A model generated the notes under the pieces. That model was not told where the DNA came from. It was given only the letters and a program-made list of their open reading frames with translations, and ran no database searches. DNA of 64,000 nt, from assembly GCA_019916065.1 (NCBI GenBank), contig CM034236.1, positions 10,339,334 through 10,403,333 of the forward strand. The letters are read 5' to 3'. Positions 1-12,273 of the stretch are shown here, piece by piece. A program made the position numbers and the translations under genes. Every line of letters starts with the position of its first letter. The stretch's first letter is position 1. This stretch comes from Vitellaria paradoxa (lineage: Eukaryota; Streptophyta; Magnoliopsida; Ericales; Sapotaceae).

Positions 1-1
1 A

Positions 2-211
2 GATGATGAAACTAAGGGGATCAGAGGGAAATTTTCTTACTGTCTGTGCAAGAGCGGCGCGTCTAGAGAGCCCATGAGGTTGTTTGTTGGAGGGGTTGTG
101 GTGGCCTTTTTGAAGGCCTACTTGGAAGGCGATTCGAGCGATCTGGTGGCGATTCGATCTGGGTCCGAAAAAGCGCCCGTGGAGCTTCAGACGGTTGAAT
201 TTCTTGAATGA
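2..211 (+). CDS. CLH2: Chlorophyllase-2-like protein, C-terminal 69 codons (gene enters from the left edge)
   Basis: Reading frame 2 is open from the window edge to a TGA at 209-211. The piece reads DDETKGIRGK, then YCLCKSG, then FVGGVVVAFLKAYLEGD, which I recognise as the C-terminal part of plant chlorophyllase 2; the final residues (ELQTVEF) also fit. Chlorophyllases are alpha/beta hydrolases that cleave the phytol ester of chlorophyll to give chlorophyllide. The GXSXG serine, the catalytic acid and the start codon lie outside the window; the piece is only the segment after the catalytic histidine region. No frameshift or stop interrupts it, so the gene may well be intact beyond the edge. 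Downstream sequence turns AT-rich at once, and an AATAAA-like stretch near 757 could serve for polyadenylation. The family call is firm; function beyond the family cannot be judged from this fragment. Confidence 0.88.
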   Translation, partial: DDETKGIRGKFSYCLCKSGASREPMRLFVGGVVVAFLKAYLEGDSSDLVAIRSGSEKAPVELQTVEFLE

Positions 212-2159
212 AATTGACATTAAGGCTGCAGTTAGGAGAAAAAAAAACCGTTAAGCTCAGCTATCATATTAGTTATTAATTGACAGGCTAGATTGTTTGT
301 TTTTTTTTTTTAAGTTGTTAGTTGCTAATAAGTAGGGGTTCGGTAGTCTCCTCTCGTTTTCAGCAAGTGGTTGGGATATTTTTCCTTTCGTGTTGCTAGT
401 CCTATTTTTATGGAATTCAGTCGTGAGTGGAAAACCTAGGGTGATGTAAATCTGAATAACAAGGTAGTCTAATATTATCTATTGTTCAATCTCTAGAGGG
501 TTCCTCTATGAACTTATTACTTTGTTAATAATACCCTTAGATGTGTTTGTTTGACAAATTATTTTGAGGGATTAGAATTATTTTTTATCAAATGACTTTA
601 CTAGTGTGTTTTGTTGGTAGGTATTGACAATTTAGACCGCACAACTTATATGCTAGTTGGGAAGAAATGGAGGATGAGTTGTGTAAATTATATTTCTCTG
701 GTGCTCATTGAAAGCATGTTTTTGTAATGACATTTATTTAATTATTTTTTCTGGTTATAATAAAATATGTATTTATTAAGCATATATTATTGTTCCTTAT
801 TTATACAGTATGTGATTTAAGTATTGGGCAAAAGATGCCAATATAGAAAGATTTAAATCACAGTTTTATAAATTAAAGTAAATTCACATTATTAATGAAA
901 CGGGCATCATTTATTATATTTAACCTATAACTTTTTTACTTCTAATTGGGTGATTTATTTTTAATACTAAAGTGGTGACTATTGAGTAGTGAATTAGTAT
1001 GTATATGTGATATACATATTGAAATGATTGTTGTAAATTATGGTTTGGTTAGAAAAAATGTCATTAATCATAATTTACTAACTTTAATAAACTTATAAAT
1101 CTTAATCCGGTTGTAATGGACTTATTATCTAAATTAAGTCTATTTGAGTTATCACGGAGTGAGGTCTTATAAACAGTCAAACCTCGATAATTTGGAGATT
1201 TAATTTCATGAATCGTGGGAAAATATACTTAAAAGAATGGAATTCATTTTGATATACTCATCTAAACTATTTATTCTTTTTATCATTAAATCTGTGGCCA
1301 TAGTTTATTCAATAAATTGTTTATTAAATAACAATATTTATTTGTAAATTATTTACAAATATAGAAAATATTGAGAATTATCAAAATTTAGATAAATAGA
1401 GACTTAGGGATAAATATGTATTAAAGGGGCTCGCCATTTAGCTAACTTAATTACGAGCTTATAATGGAGGGTTAATTAAGTGGATATTATTGGTCTAAGA
1501 CCAAAATTCATTTCATTAAAAGTTATTTTAATAAATCAATTTTAACATGGACTACTAGAGTGCAGCTTAGGATTTTTAGTGGAATAGTCGTAGGTTTAAT
1601 TTAAAAGATAATGGGTTGTCATGAGATGACAAGACCCAATATCTTGTTAAGCTGGAGCTAGGAATCCATGGGCCTTCATTTCCCAAGCTAGCTCAATTTT
1701 ATCTTGATGGGCCAGGTCCAGTTGGTTATTGTTTATAATTTATTTTATTTGTAAAATAAATTATACATAACTAACGTATATTTAGATAGAGATGATGTGG
1801 TTGAGAAATATTCTCTCAGGTTGAGAGATTTTTCTCAGAGATACCATATATTCTAAATATACGTTAGGAAATATAGATAAGATATATGTGAGAGTTGATA
1901 AGAGATAATCTCTAGAGTTAGAGATCTTCTCTGATACAAACTCTATATCTCTCTCTACAAATATCTTTATATACTGAGAAGCCAAGAAATCTGAATAGTG
2001 ACCACACACATCCATCTAAAGAGAGAATTGAGAATAGCTCTGGAAGGCTGAATCGCTGAAAATAAGGTACTTCCGTTGTGCATCAGAAAAAATTTTAAAG
2101 AGTTCATCCTTCCATTAGACGGGATTTTTTGCTCAACCCTATGCCATAAAAACCAACAT
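212..2159. other. Intergenic: chlorophyllase 3' UTR, then AT-rich DNA without a recognised gene
   Basis: The first few hundred bases are probably 3' UTR. From about 830 the sequence is very AT-rich and all frames are broken. A less AT-rich part at about 1430-2150 (ATCCATGGGCC, AGAGAGATTTTTCTC) has the texture of an old LTR, but I found no partner LTR, primer-binding site or target duplication, so it stays unassigned. Confidence 0.5.
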
Positions 2160-2380
2160 AAGTAATACCATGGAATGGTGGTATTACATATTCTTCACTT
2201 TAGATTTTTTTTTCCCACCAAAATTTAAAGTTTCAGAGTTATTTTCTGTCACATCTCACGTCAAATTTATTTTTATCCTAATTTTATATCCTATCAACCA
2301 AATACTAAAAAAATAATCTTACATAAAAAAATTAATTCCTTATTATATCCAATCCCCTATATTATTCCATAGTATTACTT
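2160..2380. repeat. MITE-like inverted-repeat element (candidate)
   Basis: The 17-bp AAGTAATACCATGGAAT at 2160-2176 recurs as its reverse complement with one mismatch at 2364-2380, bounding about 220 bp of non-coding AT-rich sequence. Size and ends suit a small non-autonomous DNA transposon, but no target duplication is obvious and the true ends may lie slightly further out. Confidence 0.4.
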
Positions 2381-2873
2381 ATACCCATCATCCAATCTCT
2401 CAAATCAAACATAGCCTGAACTCTCGTCGTAGAGTTGAAGCAAGCAAAACAGATCACAGTATAGATCAATATAGTAGGCTATAGGAAGTTTAGAGGTATT
2501 ATGAAGAAAGAGAAAAAAATCAAAAAAAAAAAAATAGCTTCATGAATATTTAAGCTTCACTGCTATCCCAGTTATTTGCATTATAATAGTATAAATATAT
2601 ATTTAATGATTCAAAAAGTTAAACAATAAAGGATCGATCGCTAGGCCCTTACAAAAGAAGTCCCAATCATGTCAGTTATGATTGACTATAATTCGGTTAA
2701 AATTAAAATTTTGAACTAAATCATCAGTTTTAGTTAAAAAATGGTTTCGTTAGATTTAAACGATTGGTTTAATTTTGGGATTAATTATTTTGCTATTTTC
2801 AATTTGATTTAATATTATTCAAACGGACAAACCGAAATAACTAGATTACAAAAAAGTTTACATTAATATATTG

Positions 2874-2919
<46 letters not shown>

Positions 2920-4136
2920 TACAACACCATTTTTGAATTCATATAAGAGACTTTGAAGGTTGACACCTTAGATAAGTTCAATCTTCTATTGTTAGCGCAG
3001 CATGCAAAATAGCACAAGCCTAGGCGCAACCCCCTATACATTGGCCAGTCAAACGGCTAGCAAAGCTCTCGCCAGCACCATCTAAATGTTTGATTGGATA
3101 GATCGGATAATAGGTTATAAATAATAACCATGAATAATTATGGGAATTACATATAATATGGAGAATTAATTTTTATGTTATTTTTTAACTATTTGGTTTG
3201 ATGGAATATTATAAAGGTAAATGGGATTAATTTTGTACGTATTTTTTTAGTGTTTGGTTTGATGGAATATAAAGAGAGATAAAAGATGTAATTTAACATG
3301 AGATTGTGACATAAAATAATTGTTGAATTTTTAAATTTTAGTAGAAAGAAAATTCGAGAGCGGGAGGAAATATGTGATACCAGCACCACCAATCTCATAT
3401 ATTACTTATTTCCATTTTAGGGGGATAAATAGTATAATTCGGAGTTCCAATACTAAAACCTGAATGCAGGACTAGAGCCAATTGTTAAACAAAAATAATC
3501 CAATCCCCTAAAATAATCGGCCAACAAACACAGGAGGTATTGTTTTTCTCAGCTCGACTTCTTCAATCGGTTTTCAGTCGCTCTTTCCTCATTTTTCCAG
3601 CATCCCCCTACATTGCTTTTTTGAACCATATTTCTCCTTCAGCTCTCAAGTAGAGCTTATCAAATTCAAGCTTATGGCCTTAGGCCGAGCTCATATATGG
3701 GGATTAAGATTTTACGCTCTAATATTGTATTTCAAGTCTTTTCAAAATTTCATGTTGGACTTAGAACAAATATGTAAGTTCTAGTCTTTCTATAAGTTCA
3801 ATCAAAAATATATTTTATGTATAATGTGTTCTATATAAAAAAAATGTTAATTATATATATATATATAACTAAAATAATATTAATTATTTTTAAGGTTGAA
3901 TCAAGTTTTGACATATGCACACCAAACTGCCAAAAAAATTGAGGCTAGATTTATCTCCAAGTTCATTTCGTAAGCATTTTTCATTATTCAAACCTGTAAA
4001 AATATAATTGGACTGATCAAGTTAGCGGACATGGGTCACGATAATCAACTTCGCTCTCATGGTAAGCTTTTTTACTTAAATTGTAACTTAGATTTAGTTG
4101 ATTGCATCTTTTCTTTATCATCTTTAATAATGACAA
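2381..4136. other. Intergenic, AT-rich, no gene recognised
   Basis: Non-coding. Holds the (TA)n tract at 2877-2916 and, at about 3090-3535, a stretch whose two ends (TTTGATTGGATAG on the left, the reverse complement of CCAATCCCC..AACAAACAC on the right) look weakly like MITE ends. TTTGGTTTGATGGAATAT occurs twice (about 3191 and 3254). None is clear enough to call separately. Confidence 0.45.
2877..2916. repeat. (TA)n microsatellite
   Basis: Perfect alternating AT run of about 40 bp. Confidence 0.95.
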
Positions 4137-4369
4137 TGTTGAAATAAAAATACAGCAGAGAATTGAAATATTAGGAAGAAGAAAACTTGTACTAAACTCT
4201 ACGTTTTGTGATGATATAAGATGAGTCTTATATAGACTTGACCTAAAACCTAAAGTAGGAAAATACATATTCAGAATATACTAGTTATTTTATATATACC
4301 AATCAAATATATTATAAACATATACTATAACATATATAAACTAAATCATAATAATTATATATGTTAATA
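4137..4369 (-). repeat. 3' LTR of the copia element
   Basis: Aligns along its length with 9005-9243 (shared blocks such as GAAGAAAACTTGTA and TATATAGACTTGACCTA). In minus orientation it starts TATTAACATATAT and ends TTTCAACA, and it follows a polypurine tract directly. Confidence 0.88.
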
Positions 4370-4642
4370 CCCTCCCTCAAACTCAAGATGGTAAGGAAGA
4401 GGCAAACTTGAGTTTGGATATAAGTTCACGATGACGACTCGAAGGATGGGACTTGGTAAAGGTATTTGCAAGCTGGTCGATGGAGGAAATATATGCAACT
4501 GAAGCGTGCCTTGCTGTGACATGATGGCAATAAAATGGCAGTCAATTTCTATATGCTTTTTATGCTCATGAAAGACATCAATGTAGGGGTGATTTGGAGA
4601 CATTAATATTATCATATTGAAAGAGAGACCATGTATTGGCAA
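4364..4642 (-). pseudogene. copia RNase H C-terminal fragment
   Basis: A minus-strand frame carries VFHEHKKHIEIDCHFI followed by QQGTLQL and PLPSPI. This matches the C-terminal RNase H region of copia polyproteins (typical H-T/K-KHIE-DCHF, then the LADIFTKPLP-like tail). It runs up to the polypurine tract, as the end of pol should. The rest of the domain is in other frames, and no intact ORF survives. Confidence 0.85.
4370..4386 (-). other. Polypurine tract of the copia element
   Basis: On the minus strand the purine-rich TTTGAGGGAGGG lies immediately before the 3' LTR. It is the expected primer for plus-strand DNA synthesis. Confidence 0.8.
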
Positions 4643-5280
4643 GAAGCCAATGAGACTAGAAGAGGCTCAGAATTAGGTGTCACAAGTGTACGATACTCTA
4701 TCTTAGGGCTAGAACGGGGCAATAACTGACTACTTTTACTCTACTAAGAAATGGATGGAGTACCAAGAAGAAATCAGTAACTAGTATTAGAAATGACGAT
4801 TAGTAGAATCACTGGCCCAATTAGCATGCCGAAAAAAGCACGTACTGTAATGTAGAAGATGAGGAAAAGAGAAGCCCATGAAATAGAATACTCTTGCTAT
4901 ACCTCAGAATTTGAAGATCAGCTGTATAGTGAACAGTTCAGGGTGTGTTTAAAACTGATTGACCAAAGTGACAACATAAGGAAAATGTTAGGATGAGACA
5001 CAGGTGAAATAAATGAGACTTCCAACAAATTATCGATAAAGAGTGGGATCAAATAACAGTTTTCCCTCATTTGCATAGCTTCACATTAGATTCCAAAGGC
5101 CTGTCAACAGTTTTATTATTAGTTAGACCAGCACGAGAGAGAAGATTAAAAGTATATTTAAAACATGTGAAGGAGATAGTATCCTGGAGAGTTAGAGGTA
5201 ACCTCAGACCAAAAAAAATAGCTAAGTGTGCCTAAATGTTCATCTCAACTTATTGATTAAGAAACTACTGAAGTTCTTTG

Positions 5281-5587
5281 ATGCCAGACAAATCATTACC
5301 AGTTATAACCATATCATCAACATAAAGTAGTAGAAGAATGATACTGGTAGAGGGAGCGATGAATAAACAATCCAAAGTCATAAGTACTGGGAGCAAAACC
5401 CTTGCTGGGCTAAAACAAAGTTGAACTTAAAAAACCAAGCTTGAGGAGATTGTTTAAAGCCCATAAAGCACCTTATAAAGTCGATAAACTTTTGAGGAGG
5501 ATGATAGTATCTAGGATGAGGTGTCATGTAGACTTTATCAGTAAGGCGCCAAAGGCATTTTTGACATCCATCTGAAATAATGTCCAT
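5281..5587 (-). pseudogene. copia reverse transcriptase fragment
   Basis: Minus strand: VYMTPHPRYYHPP, then MGFKQSPQAWFFKF (family form YGLKQSPRAWF), as expected for the copia reverse transcriptase (RVT_2). In a neighbouring frame 5310-5324 encodes YVDDM followed by VITGND, the polymerase active-site box. The box and the upstream part are separated by a frame change, so the enzyme is dead. Confidence 0.9.
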
Positions 5588-6714
5588 TATCGAATAGCTG
5601 TAAACGGCAAGGTACGGACCGAAAAGAAGTCAATGAACTACAGGAGCAAATGTCTCTTCATAATCAATACCATACTCTTGAGTAAATTCTTTCATAACAA
5701 GACGAGATTTTAATATTCCACTGATCCATCTACTCAGTCTTTATTTTATAAACCCATTTGCATCTTAACTGCAACGTTATGAGTGAAGCAAGTCAATCGG
5801 GTCCCAAGTATGGGTAGAAATGAAGAGCATTAAATTCATCATCATTACTTACGGTTAAAGTGGGTTAAAGCTGGCCTTGTGACAAGAGCAAGGCTCATAA
5901 AGAGAAGCAATAATGGAAATAGCAGTGGTAATCATAAAGATAAAGTGGAGGCGCTCTTACTTAGGTAAGACGGTGAAACTCAGGTGGTGATGGAGTAGGA
6001 ACAGCAGGGGAAGGTTTAAGAGGCAGATGGTAGAGAATAAGAGTCCACAAACGTTATAGATGAGCTCGAATGAGGGACGTCAAGTGGTCACCCTAAGGAG
6101 TGTGAAAAACCTCCATCACAAGAGGCTCAGTATCTGGAAAAAATAAAATAAAGGATTGATAAAAATAGGTAATAATGAGAAGAGCTAAAGGTCAATAAAT
6201 AAATGATATTCTTAAAATTGAAACATGTCGGGAAATACATAAGGCGTCTGTAAATGAGATCATACAACGATGGCCCTTTTATTAATACCATAGCCAAGAA
6301 AACAATATAAGCTGAGAGCGAGGCTCTAATTTGGTACGCTCATGTTGGGGAGAAGGACAAAACAAGCATGCCCAAAAATTATAAGACATGAGTAATCTGG
6401 TACCTTCCTATATAGATGTTCATAAGGAGAGCATTAGAGATTGTGGGAGATGGAACCCTATTAATTGTGTAAATAGATATGAGAGTCATTTCTTCCAGAA
6501 GATTTCAGGTAATGAAGTAGAAATGAGAAGTGATCGAATGGTATTCAAAACATAACGTGTTTCTTTTAGCACGACCATTTTACTGGGATGTATAAGGACA
6601 AGATAGGTGAGGAAGAGACCATTATATTCAAGATTTTTAAGGATAGAATTATTTTTATATTTCATAGCGTATTGGAACGAAAGATTTTAATCTGGTAGGA
6701 AAATTGAGTTTGAA

Positions 6715-6906
6715 TCATTTTATGAAAAGTATCAAAAATTTGGGGTAACTTAGATTGATTATGTAGTAAATAAATCTAAGTATGTACCGTGAAAAATCAT
6801 AAACAAAAATCACAAAAGTATCGACTCCTGCCTTAGTGGCAATAGGTGCAGATCCCCAATATATCAGAATAAACGAGATCAAAAGGTGCAATAGAAATAG
6901 AATCAT
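6715..6906 (-). pseudogene. copia integrase core fragment
   Basis: Minus-strand frame reads YWGSAPIATKAGVDTFVIFVYDFSR, the first part of the integrase catalytic core in copia elements (family form D-W/L-WGPAP...FV-F-DD-SR). It contains one of the acidic active-site positions (YDFSR). The remainder, towards 6200, is frameshifted. Confidence 0.85.
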
Positions 6907-6927
6907 TTTATTAAATGATAAAACAGT

Positions 6928-7269
6928 TTATTTTCCTAATTGACATGGCAAAACAATCAAAAGAAGAAAAATCAATAGGCTTAAATGGCCTTCTGATACT
7001 AACAAATGGATGCGAGACAAAGAAGTATAACCAAGACAAGAGTGCCACAATCTGGAAGTGGTGGTGATAGCTGCAACTGACTGGGAGATTGAAAGAAAAG
7101 ACAGGAAGAGCAGAGAAGTAAGCTCAAAGAGGCGACCAACTTTACGCCTTATCCCAATCAACTGGTTCGTCCGATAATCTTGCATAACACACCCATCATT
7201 AAAAAATTTTACAATATAACTAAGTTCAACAAGTTGACCCACAAAAATAAACTTTAGTGATAGAACCAA
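6928..7269 (-). pseudogene. copia GAG-pre-integrase fragment
   Basis: Minus-strand frame contains LWHSCLGYTSLSRIHLLVSEG, matching the GAG-pre-integrase region (LWH-RLGH-S---L--L). It lies just upstream of the integrase core, as expected. Confidence 0.85.
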
Positions 7270-7454
7270 CGTGACTTACTGACATATGAGAACCATCAGC
7301 AATATAAAATTAATGGAGTTTGTGAAAAAGATTACTTATGAGAAAGTAAAAAAGAATCAGAAGTCATGTAGTTGTAGTAAACAGAATCAATGTATCAGAG
7401 AAACATATATATACCTATGGCGACAGACAAAGCAGGGGAAGAATGAGTAATAAC

Positions 7455-7763
7455 TTAGTGAACTATAACCTCAACACCAGAAAAGGATGTTGCGGCAATT
7501 TGATGGTGAGGTTGAGAATTAGAGTGTTTGGCTTTGAGTTTAAGACATTCATTGATATGATGACATTTCTTTTTGCAATAATTACCCGAAACCTTATTGC
7601 ATTTTGAAGATGCAATAGGGTTGAAGAACCAATAGAGAAGCCCTGAGTATGATACTAGCAATGCTAATTGAAGTTCATAATTGATGAGTCTTCTAACGAG
7701 CGATCTCAAAGGCTGGAAGAGAAGAACGATGCGAAGAGGAGAACGAAGTAGTCTCAAAGTCAT
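7455..7763 (-). pseudogene. copia gag fragment with degraded zinc knuckle
   Basis: Minus-strand frame contains NYCKKKCHHINECLKLKAK, a CCHC nucleocapsid knuckle (family form YCKKKGHIK--CFKLK) in which the conserved Gly before His has become Cys. The gag N-terminus should lie between here and 8990, but I could not recognise it through the decay. Confidence 0.75.
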
Positions 7764-8989
7764 CTTGAATTCCCCATAATAAATGGATAAACTGGCGTCA
7801 ATTTCAAAATGCTTACAAATAATGTATGGATTTCAGAATCTTTGAATGAAGGCTCTGCTTGAGAGAGTCGATCCCCAAGGGTTATGGACTTGGGCATGAT
7901 CTCTTGCTACTTTGGTAGAGTTTAGATTCTAATTGAATTATAGAGCAGTATCATTAGAGCAATTATATTATTTGCAAGAAACTCCTAAGTTAGCATGAGC
8001 ATTTCGAAACTTAGGAAGAAGACTCTAAATATACAAAGGCTAGAAGTATTAATCAAGCCAGGAAATAATCTTACAGTGAGCGCTATCCAATCTATAATAT
8101 CCGATTGTCAAACTCTTTTCAGTGTCTTTTTGTCTAATTTCTGATTGCTCGGAAGCGTCACACCGGACATACAGTCCAAAGCTTACGGTCCATTAAAAAA
8201 CATGAGACATTTGTTGGGCCCAAAATATTAGTTGTTGGCACCGTTTAAGCCAGGTGTCGATTTGGGTTGTCCAACATCGTTTTGAGGAAGCCATGGTGAA
8301 AAAGTGTACTGAGATGACAGAATTGACAGAAACAGAGGACAAATGTCTAGTTTAGAAGGGTCTAAAACCCTAGGAATTGGTTTGGATACGGTACCAAAAG
8401 TTGCTTCACAGGGGGCATACACCAGTTGGAACAACGTTTGGACCAGTCTAGACCGATTTAAGTGGATCGGATGGGATAGCGCTGAGGCTGAGCTGCAAAC
8501 AAAAGCCTAAGCCGCACGAGAGCTGGAAGGATGTGATCGGTTGTAGACTTACGCCGAGAGAGGAATCCATAGGAGCCAACCAAACAAGACGCAAGAGCTA
8601 TCCAATCAAGACGCACATGCTAGTGGATGTTGAGAAAAGCAGTGCGTGGCTGTGCGTGAAACAAGAAGAAAATGCACAACTTCGAAATGGCATATAAAGG
8701 CACGTGCGAGTCTAGCGACAGTAAAAAAAAAAAAAAAAAATCTGACAGCTTTGTCTGGAGGAGACGCAACTATTTTTATGATTGCTTTCTAAATTGAAGA
8801 AGGAAAAAACTCGATTAGAAATTAGAACAGAACCACCTTCTATAATATAAAGAAACACCAAAAACTGCAAAAAAAAAAAAAAAAAATGTAGAACAGAAAG
8901 CAAAAAACAGAACTACCTTCTAACAATTATGATGGTTGCTATAGTGAAAAGCAAAACCAGAGAGAAAAAAAAATAGAAAACCTAAGAAG

Positions 8990-9004
8990 AAGGTTTTGAT
9001 ATTA
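8990..9004 (-). other. Primer-binding site of the copia element (degraded, initiator-Met tRNA type)
   Basis: On the minus strand ATATCAAAACC follows the 5' LTR and resembles TGGTATCAGAGC, the complement of the initiator-Met tRNA 3' end, with several substitutions. Confidence 0.6.
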
Positions 9005-9243
9005 TATTGAAATAAAAATAGGATAGAGAATTAAAATAATAGAAAGAAGAAAACTTGTATTAAACTCTATGTTTTTTAATGATATAAGACGAGTTTTATA
9101 TAGACTTGACCTAGAATTTAAATTAGAAAAATATATATTTAGAATATATTAGTTACTACATATATATATATATCAATTAAATATGCTATAACGTATATAG
9201 TATAAAATATATAACTAAATCATATTAATTATATATGTTAACA
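9005..9243 (-). repeat. 5' LTR of the copia element
   Basis: Partner of 4137-4369. In minus orientation it begins TGTTAACATATAT and ends TTTCAATA. Confidence 0.88.
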
Positions 9244-9248
9244 AACAA

Positions 9249-9793
9249 TATTATCATCTTCAAACTTTTCAGCGTATTAGACTTTCAATTTTAGGTTTTT
9301 TTTTTTAATAAATTTTTAAATGTAATAATGTGCTTAATTGTTATCAAATTTAAAAAAAAAAATTATACTTTAGTTAATTAAAGAAAATCATATAAAAAGA
9401 AAACTTTTATCAGCCAACTTGAGGGTGTTTGAATCTCAGAAAATATCAAAAAAATTTATTTTGTTTGATTTTTTTTAATTAAATTTTATACACCGTTCAT
9501 TTTACATTAATTTTTAATTTTTTTTTTTAACAAATTAAACACCACCTTATTAAAATAACCAAAATAGGGTATAGCTGGAATCAGCAAAGCATGTGCGGGG
9601 AAGAAAGACTGGAAGATGCCGAGAGCACTCCCAACAAAGATTTGAACTGAAGATCAGCGATTGAAAGATAGACAGATGGGAAGAGAGAGGAGGATGCCAC
9701 CAATTTAACCGGCAACACCAACAAAACTGTCATTTCAAGTATCACTTCCAATTATCTTTTCTTTATTTGTTTTTTTTTTTTTTTCTTTTCATT
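9249..9793. other. Intergenic, no gene recognised
   Basis: AT-rich. A slightly GC-richer patch at 9560-9730 has no lasting reading frame. A poly-T run precedes the MITE at 9797. Confidence 0.5.
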
Positions 9794-9796
9794 TAA

Positions 9797-10512
9797 GGCC
9801 ATGCTTAGATGCAGAAAAAGGCCCTCCAAAACTAACACCCCCTTATAAGTGTGGTCCTATCTTTTGCCATGTTTGACAAGTCCATTACTAAATTTTTTCA
9901 CCCTCTCTTAACGTTTCCCTCCCTCTCATTTTTTTCCTCTTGGGATAATTTTTGGGCACCCTCAACCTTAACTAAAAATTTTACCCCTCTCTTAGCTTAT
10001 TTTTGACGTTTTTAGCCCTCATTGATAATATTGTTAACTTGATCAAATAAATATAATGCTAGTAAAAAATAATAGATAGGCCAACAAGTCAAATAAATAT
10101 AATTAAAAAATTAAATAATAACCAACCATTCAAATAACAACCAACCATTTAAATATTTGAATAAATTAATTAAAAAAGGTTCTTTAAATAAGTTATAAAA
10201 AATAAATTTTCATAAAATAAATAATATAACTTCAATTATCCAAAAATAATTCAGGTAGAGTGGGTTTGTAATTTAATATTTAATTTAATAGGTAACCAAG
10301 TTTGGACACCACAAGGGTAAAAGAGTCATTTGATTACTTTTTCTATCATTCACCCTCCTCTTATTTATAAAACATCCAAACCAAGTCAAAGTTATCTCCC
10401 TCCATAAACATTACATCAATAGGGTTAACCCTCTAAAAATGATACCCTCTTTTATCTTATACTCACTCTAAAATTTATCGCCCTGAAATTTTAACACCAT
10501 CCAATCGGCCTC
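9797..10512. mobile_element. PIF/Harbinger (Tourist-like) MITE, copy A
   Basis: A 716-bp non-coding element flanked by TAA on both sides (9794-9796 and 10513-10515). Ends are inverted: GGCCATGCTTAGATG on the left against GAGGCCGATTGGATG (reverse complement of the right end). It is homologous over its whole length to 15391-16098, sharing for example AACCAACCATTCAAA and TTTATCTTATACTCA. TAA duplication plus G-rich CCTGATTGG-type ends is the PIF/Harbinger pattern. No transposase is encoded. Confidence 0.82.
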
Positions 10513-10955
10513 TAAGAGACTTCCAATTTTCTCTGTTCCCTGCTTTTCTTTGATGGTGTTTAGAAGGTTAAAAAATATTAAAAATATATAAAAAAACAAA
10601 AAGTTAATATAATAATAATTTGTAGCGAAATCTAATTAAAAAGATTTTAAAAATTGATAAATTTTGATAAATTTTAATAAATTAAACGGGCTCTTTATTG
10701 TTACTCTAAAAAAGGTAGCACTATGCATTTAAAAAAATTATAAAAAATAATTAATGAAAATAATATAAAATTGATTTATCACTTAAAATAATAATTTTAT
10801 AAATTTTATTTTAATTACAACCTTACCATCAAATCATTCTATATGATAGTCTTTTTTTTTTTAAATATCTAGTTTAATTACACATTTACCACCAACATCA
10901 TTGTAATTTTATTTTTTAATTAAAAACTATTTCATGCTGACAACGATTTTTTTAG

Positions 10956-11985
10956 ATCCTGTTTGTCACGAATTGTTTTCTGTATTTTTATTTATGTTTT
11001 CAAAATTTTGTAAACTGATAACAGAAACATATTTGTTAAATTGTTTATATTTTTTGTTTCCAAAAAAACAAAGATTAAACAGAAAACGTATAAAAAAAAG
11101 GTGCTTTCACTTTATTTTTCTGTTACAAACATTTTATCAATTCTAATGCTTCGTCCATTTTTATTACATCATATTAAAATAAATTATTTTATTCAAATAT
11201 TTTATTAAATTAAAATTATTTTTATAAATAATATAATAAAATAAATAATTACATTAATATGAAATATATATTATTAATTATTTCTAATAAATAATTAATT
11301 AAATTAGTTAATTAAATTAGTAGGAAAAATATATTATTAAACTATTTTTAATAAATAATAAAATAAAATTATGATTTAATTTAATTTCATAAATAATTTA
11401 ATTAATATCAATATATTTTATTAAATTATTTTTAATAAATAATATAATTAAGAATTATTTAATATAATTTAAGAATTAATTTAAAATAATTAATTTAACT
11501 AATATTAAATATGTTTTATTAAATTATTTTTAATAAATATCATAGTTAAATTAAATTAAATTAATTTAATTGATTTTCATATATTTTATTAAATTACTTT
11601 TAATAAATATCATAGTTAAATTATTTAAATCATTATGAAATATATTTTATTCAATTATTTTTAGTAACTATATAATTAAATAATAATTAATATATTCTAT
11701 ATTTACTGGATTAAATAATATAATACTTATATTTTATTCAATTGTTTTTAAGAAATAATATAATTAAATTAAATTAAAATGAAATATATTTATTAAATTC
11801 AATATTTTTTTAAAAAACTAATGAAATTAATTATTTTATGAAAATAAAGAATTAATAATTATAAATAAAATTGTATTTTCAAATGCATTTTTAGTTTTCA
11901 TTAAAAAAACGACAACAGAATATAAAAAATAAAAATATAAATATATAAACGTAAATAAAAAAATGATAATATTACTAAACAGTTT
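10956..11985. mobile_element. AT-rich terminal-inverted-repeat element, long copy
   Basis: The left end CTGTTTGTCACG...TTTTTATTTATG is mirrored at the right by the reverse complement of CATTTTTTTATTTACG...AACAG. The left 200 bp and right 150 bp match the ends of 12274-12844, so both belong to one family. The centre is an AT tandem array (see 11190-11830). No coding capacity and no clear target duplication. Confidence 0.55.
11190..11830. repeat. AT-rich tandem array inside the TIR element
   Basis: About nine imperfect repeats built on TTTTATTAAATTATTTTTAA followed by TAAATAATATAATTAA, spaced roughly 65-95 bp. The G+C content is very low. Confidence 0.75.
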
Positions 11986-12273
11986 CTTATTGACATCGGG
12001 TGTGATGGAAATAGTTAGATAATAATTATATTTGTGCTTATCCAAATACTAAAATCATATAGTGCATTTGGTGCAATCCTCCTTTTCTTGTTATATTTTT
12101 CCATAGAATATTGAACCATAAAAAATGTGCTAAGAAAAAATAAAATAATATAGAGGTGGAAGAGTTATAATTAAAATGAGTAATACTAAATAACTAAGAA
12201 AAATATAAGTAGAAGAAATAACAAGATAAAGCAGGACATTTATAGATTTTCATACGAAAACAATAAACTAAGT

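Larger units (their letters stand above)
4137..9243 (-). mobile_element. Ty1/copia LTR retrotransposon, near full-length but decayed
   Basis: Two related LTRs (4137-4369 and 9005-9243) bound about 4.6 kb of internal sequence. Read on the minus strand the order is 5' LTR, primer-binding site, gag zinc knuckle, GAG-pre-integrase, integrase core, reverse transcriptase, RNase H, polypurine tract, 3' LTR, which is the copia order. The outer flanks GACAA (4132-4136) and AACAA (9244-9248) differ by one base and fit a 5-bp target duplication. Frames are broken by many stops and frameshifts, and the two LTRs have drifted apart by substitutions and small indels, so the element is old and inactive. Lineage within copia was not resolved. 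Confidence 0.9.

Noticed and set aside
1080..2150. Solo LTR
   Set aside because: Texture fits, but no TG..CA borders with target duplication or primer-binding site could be found.
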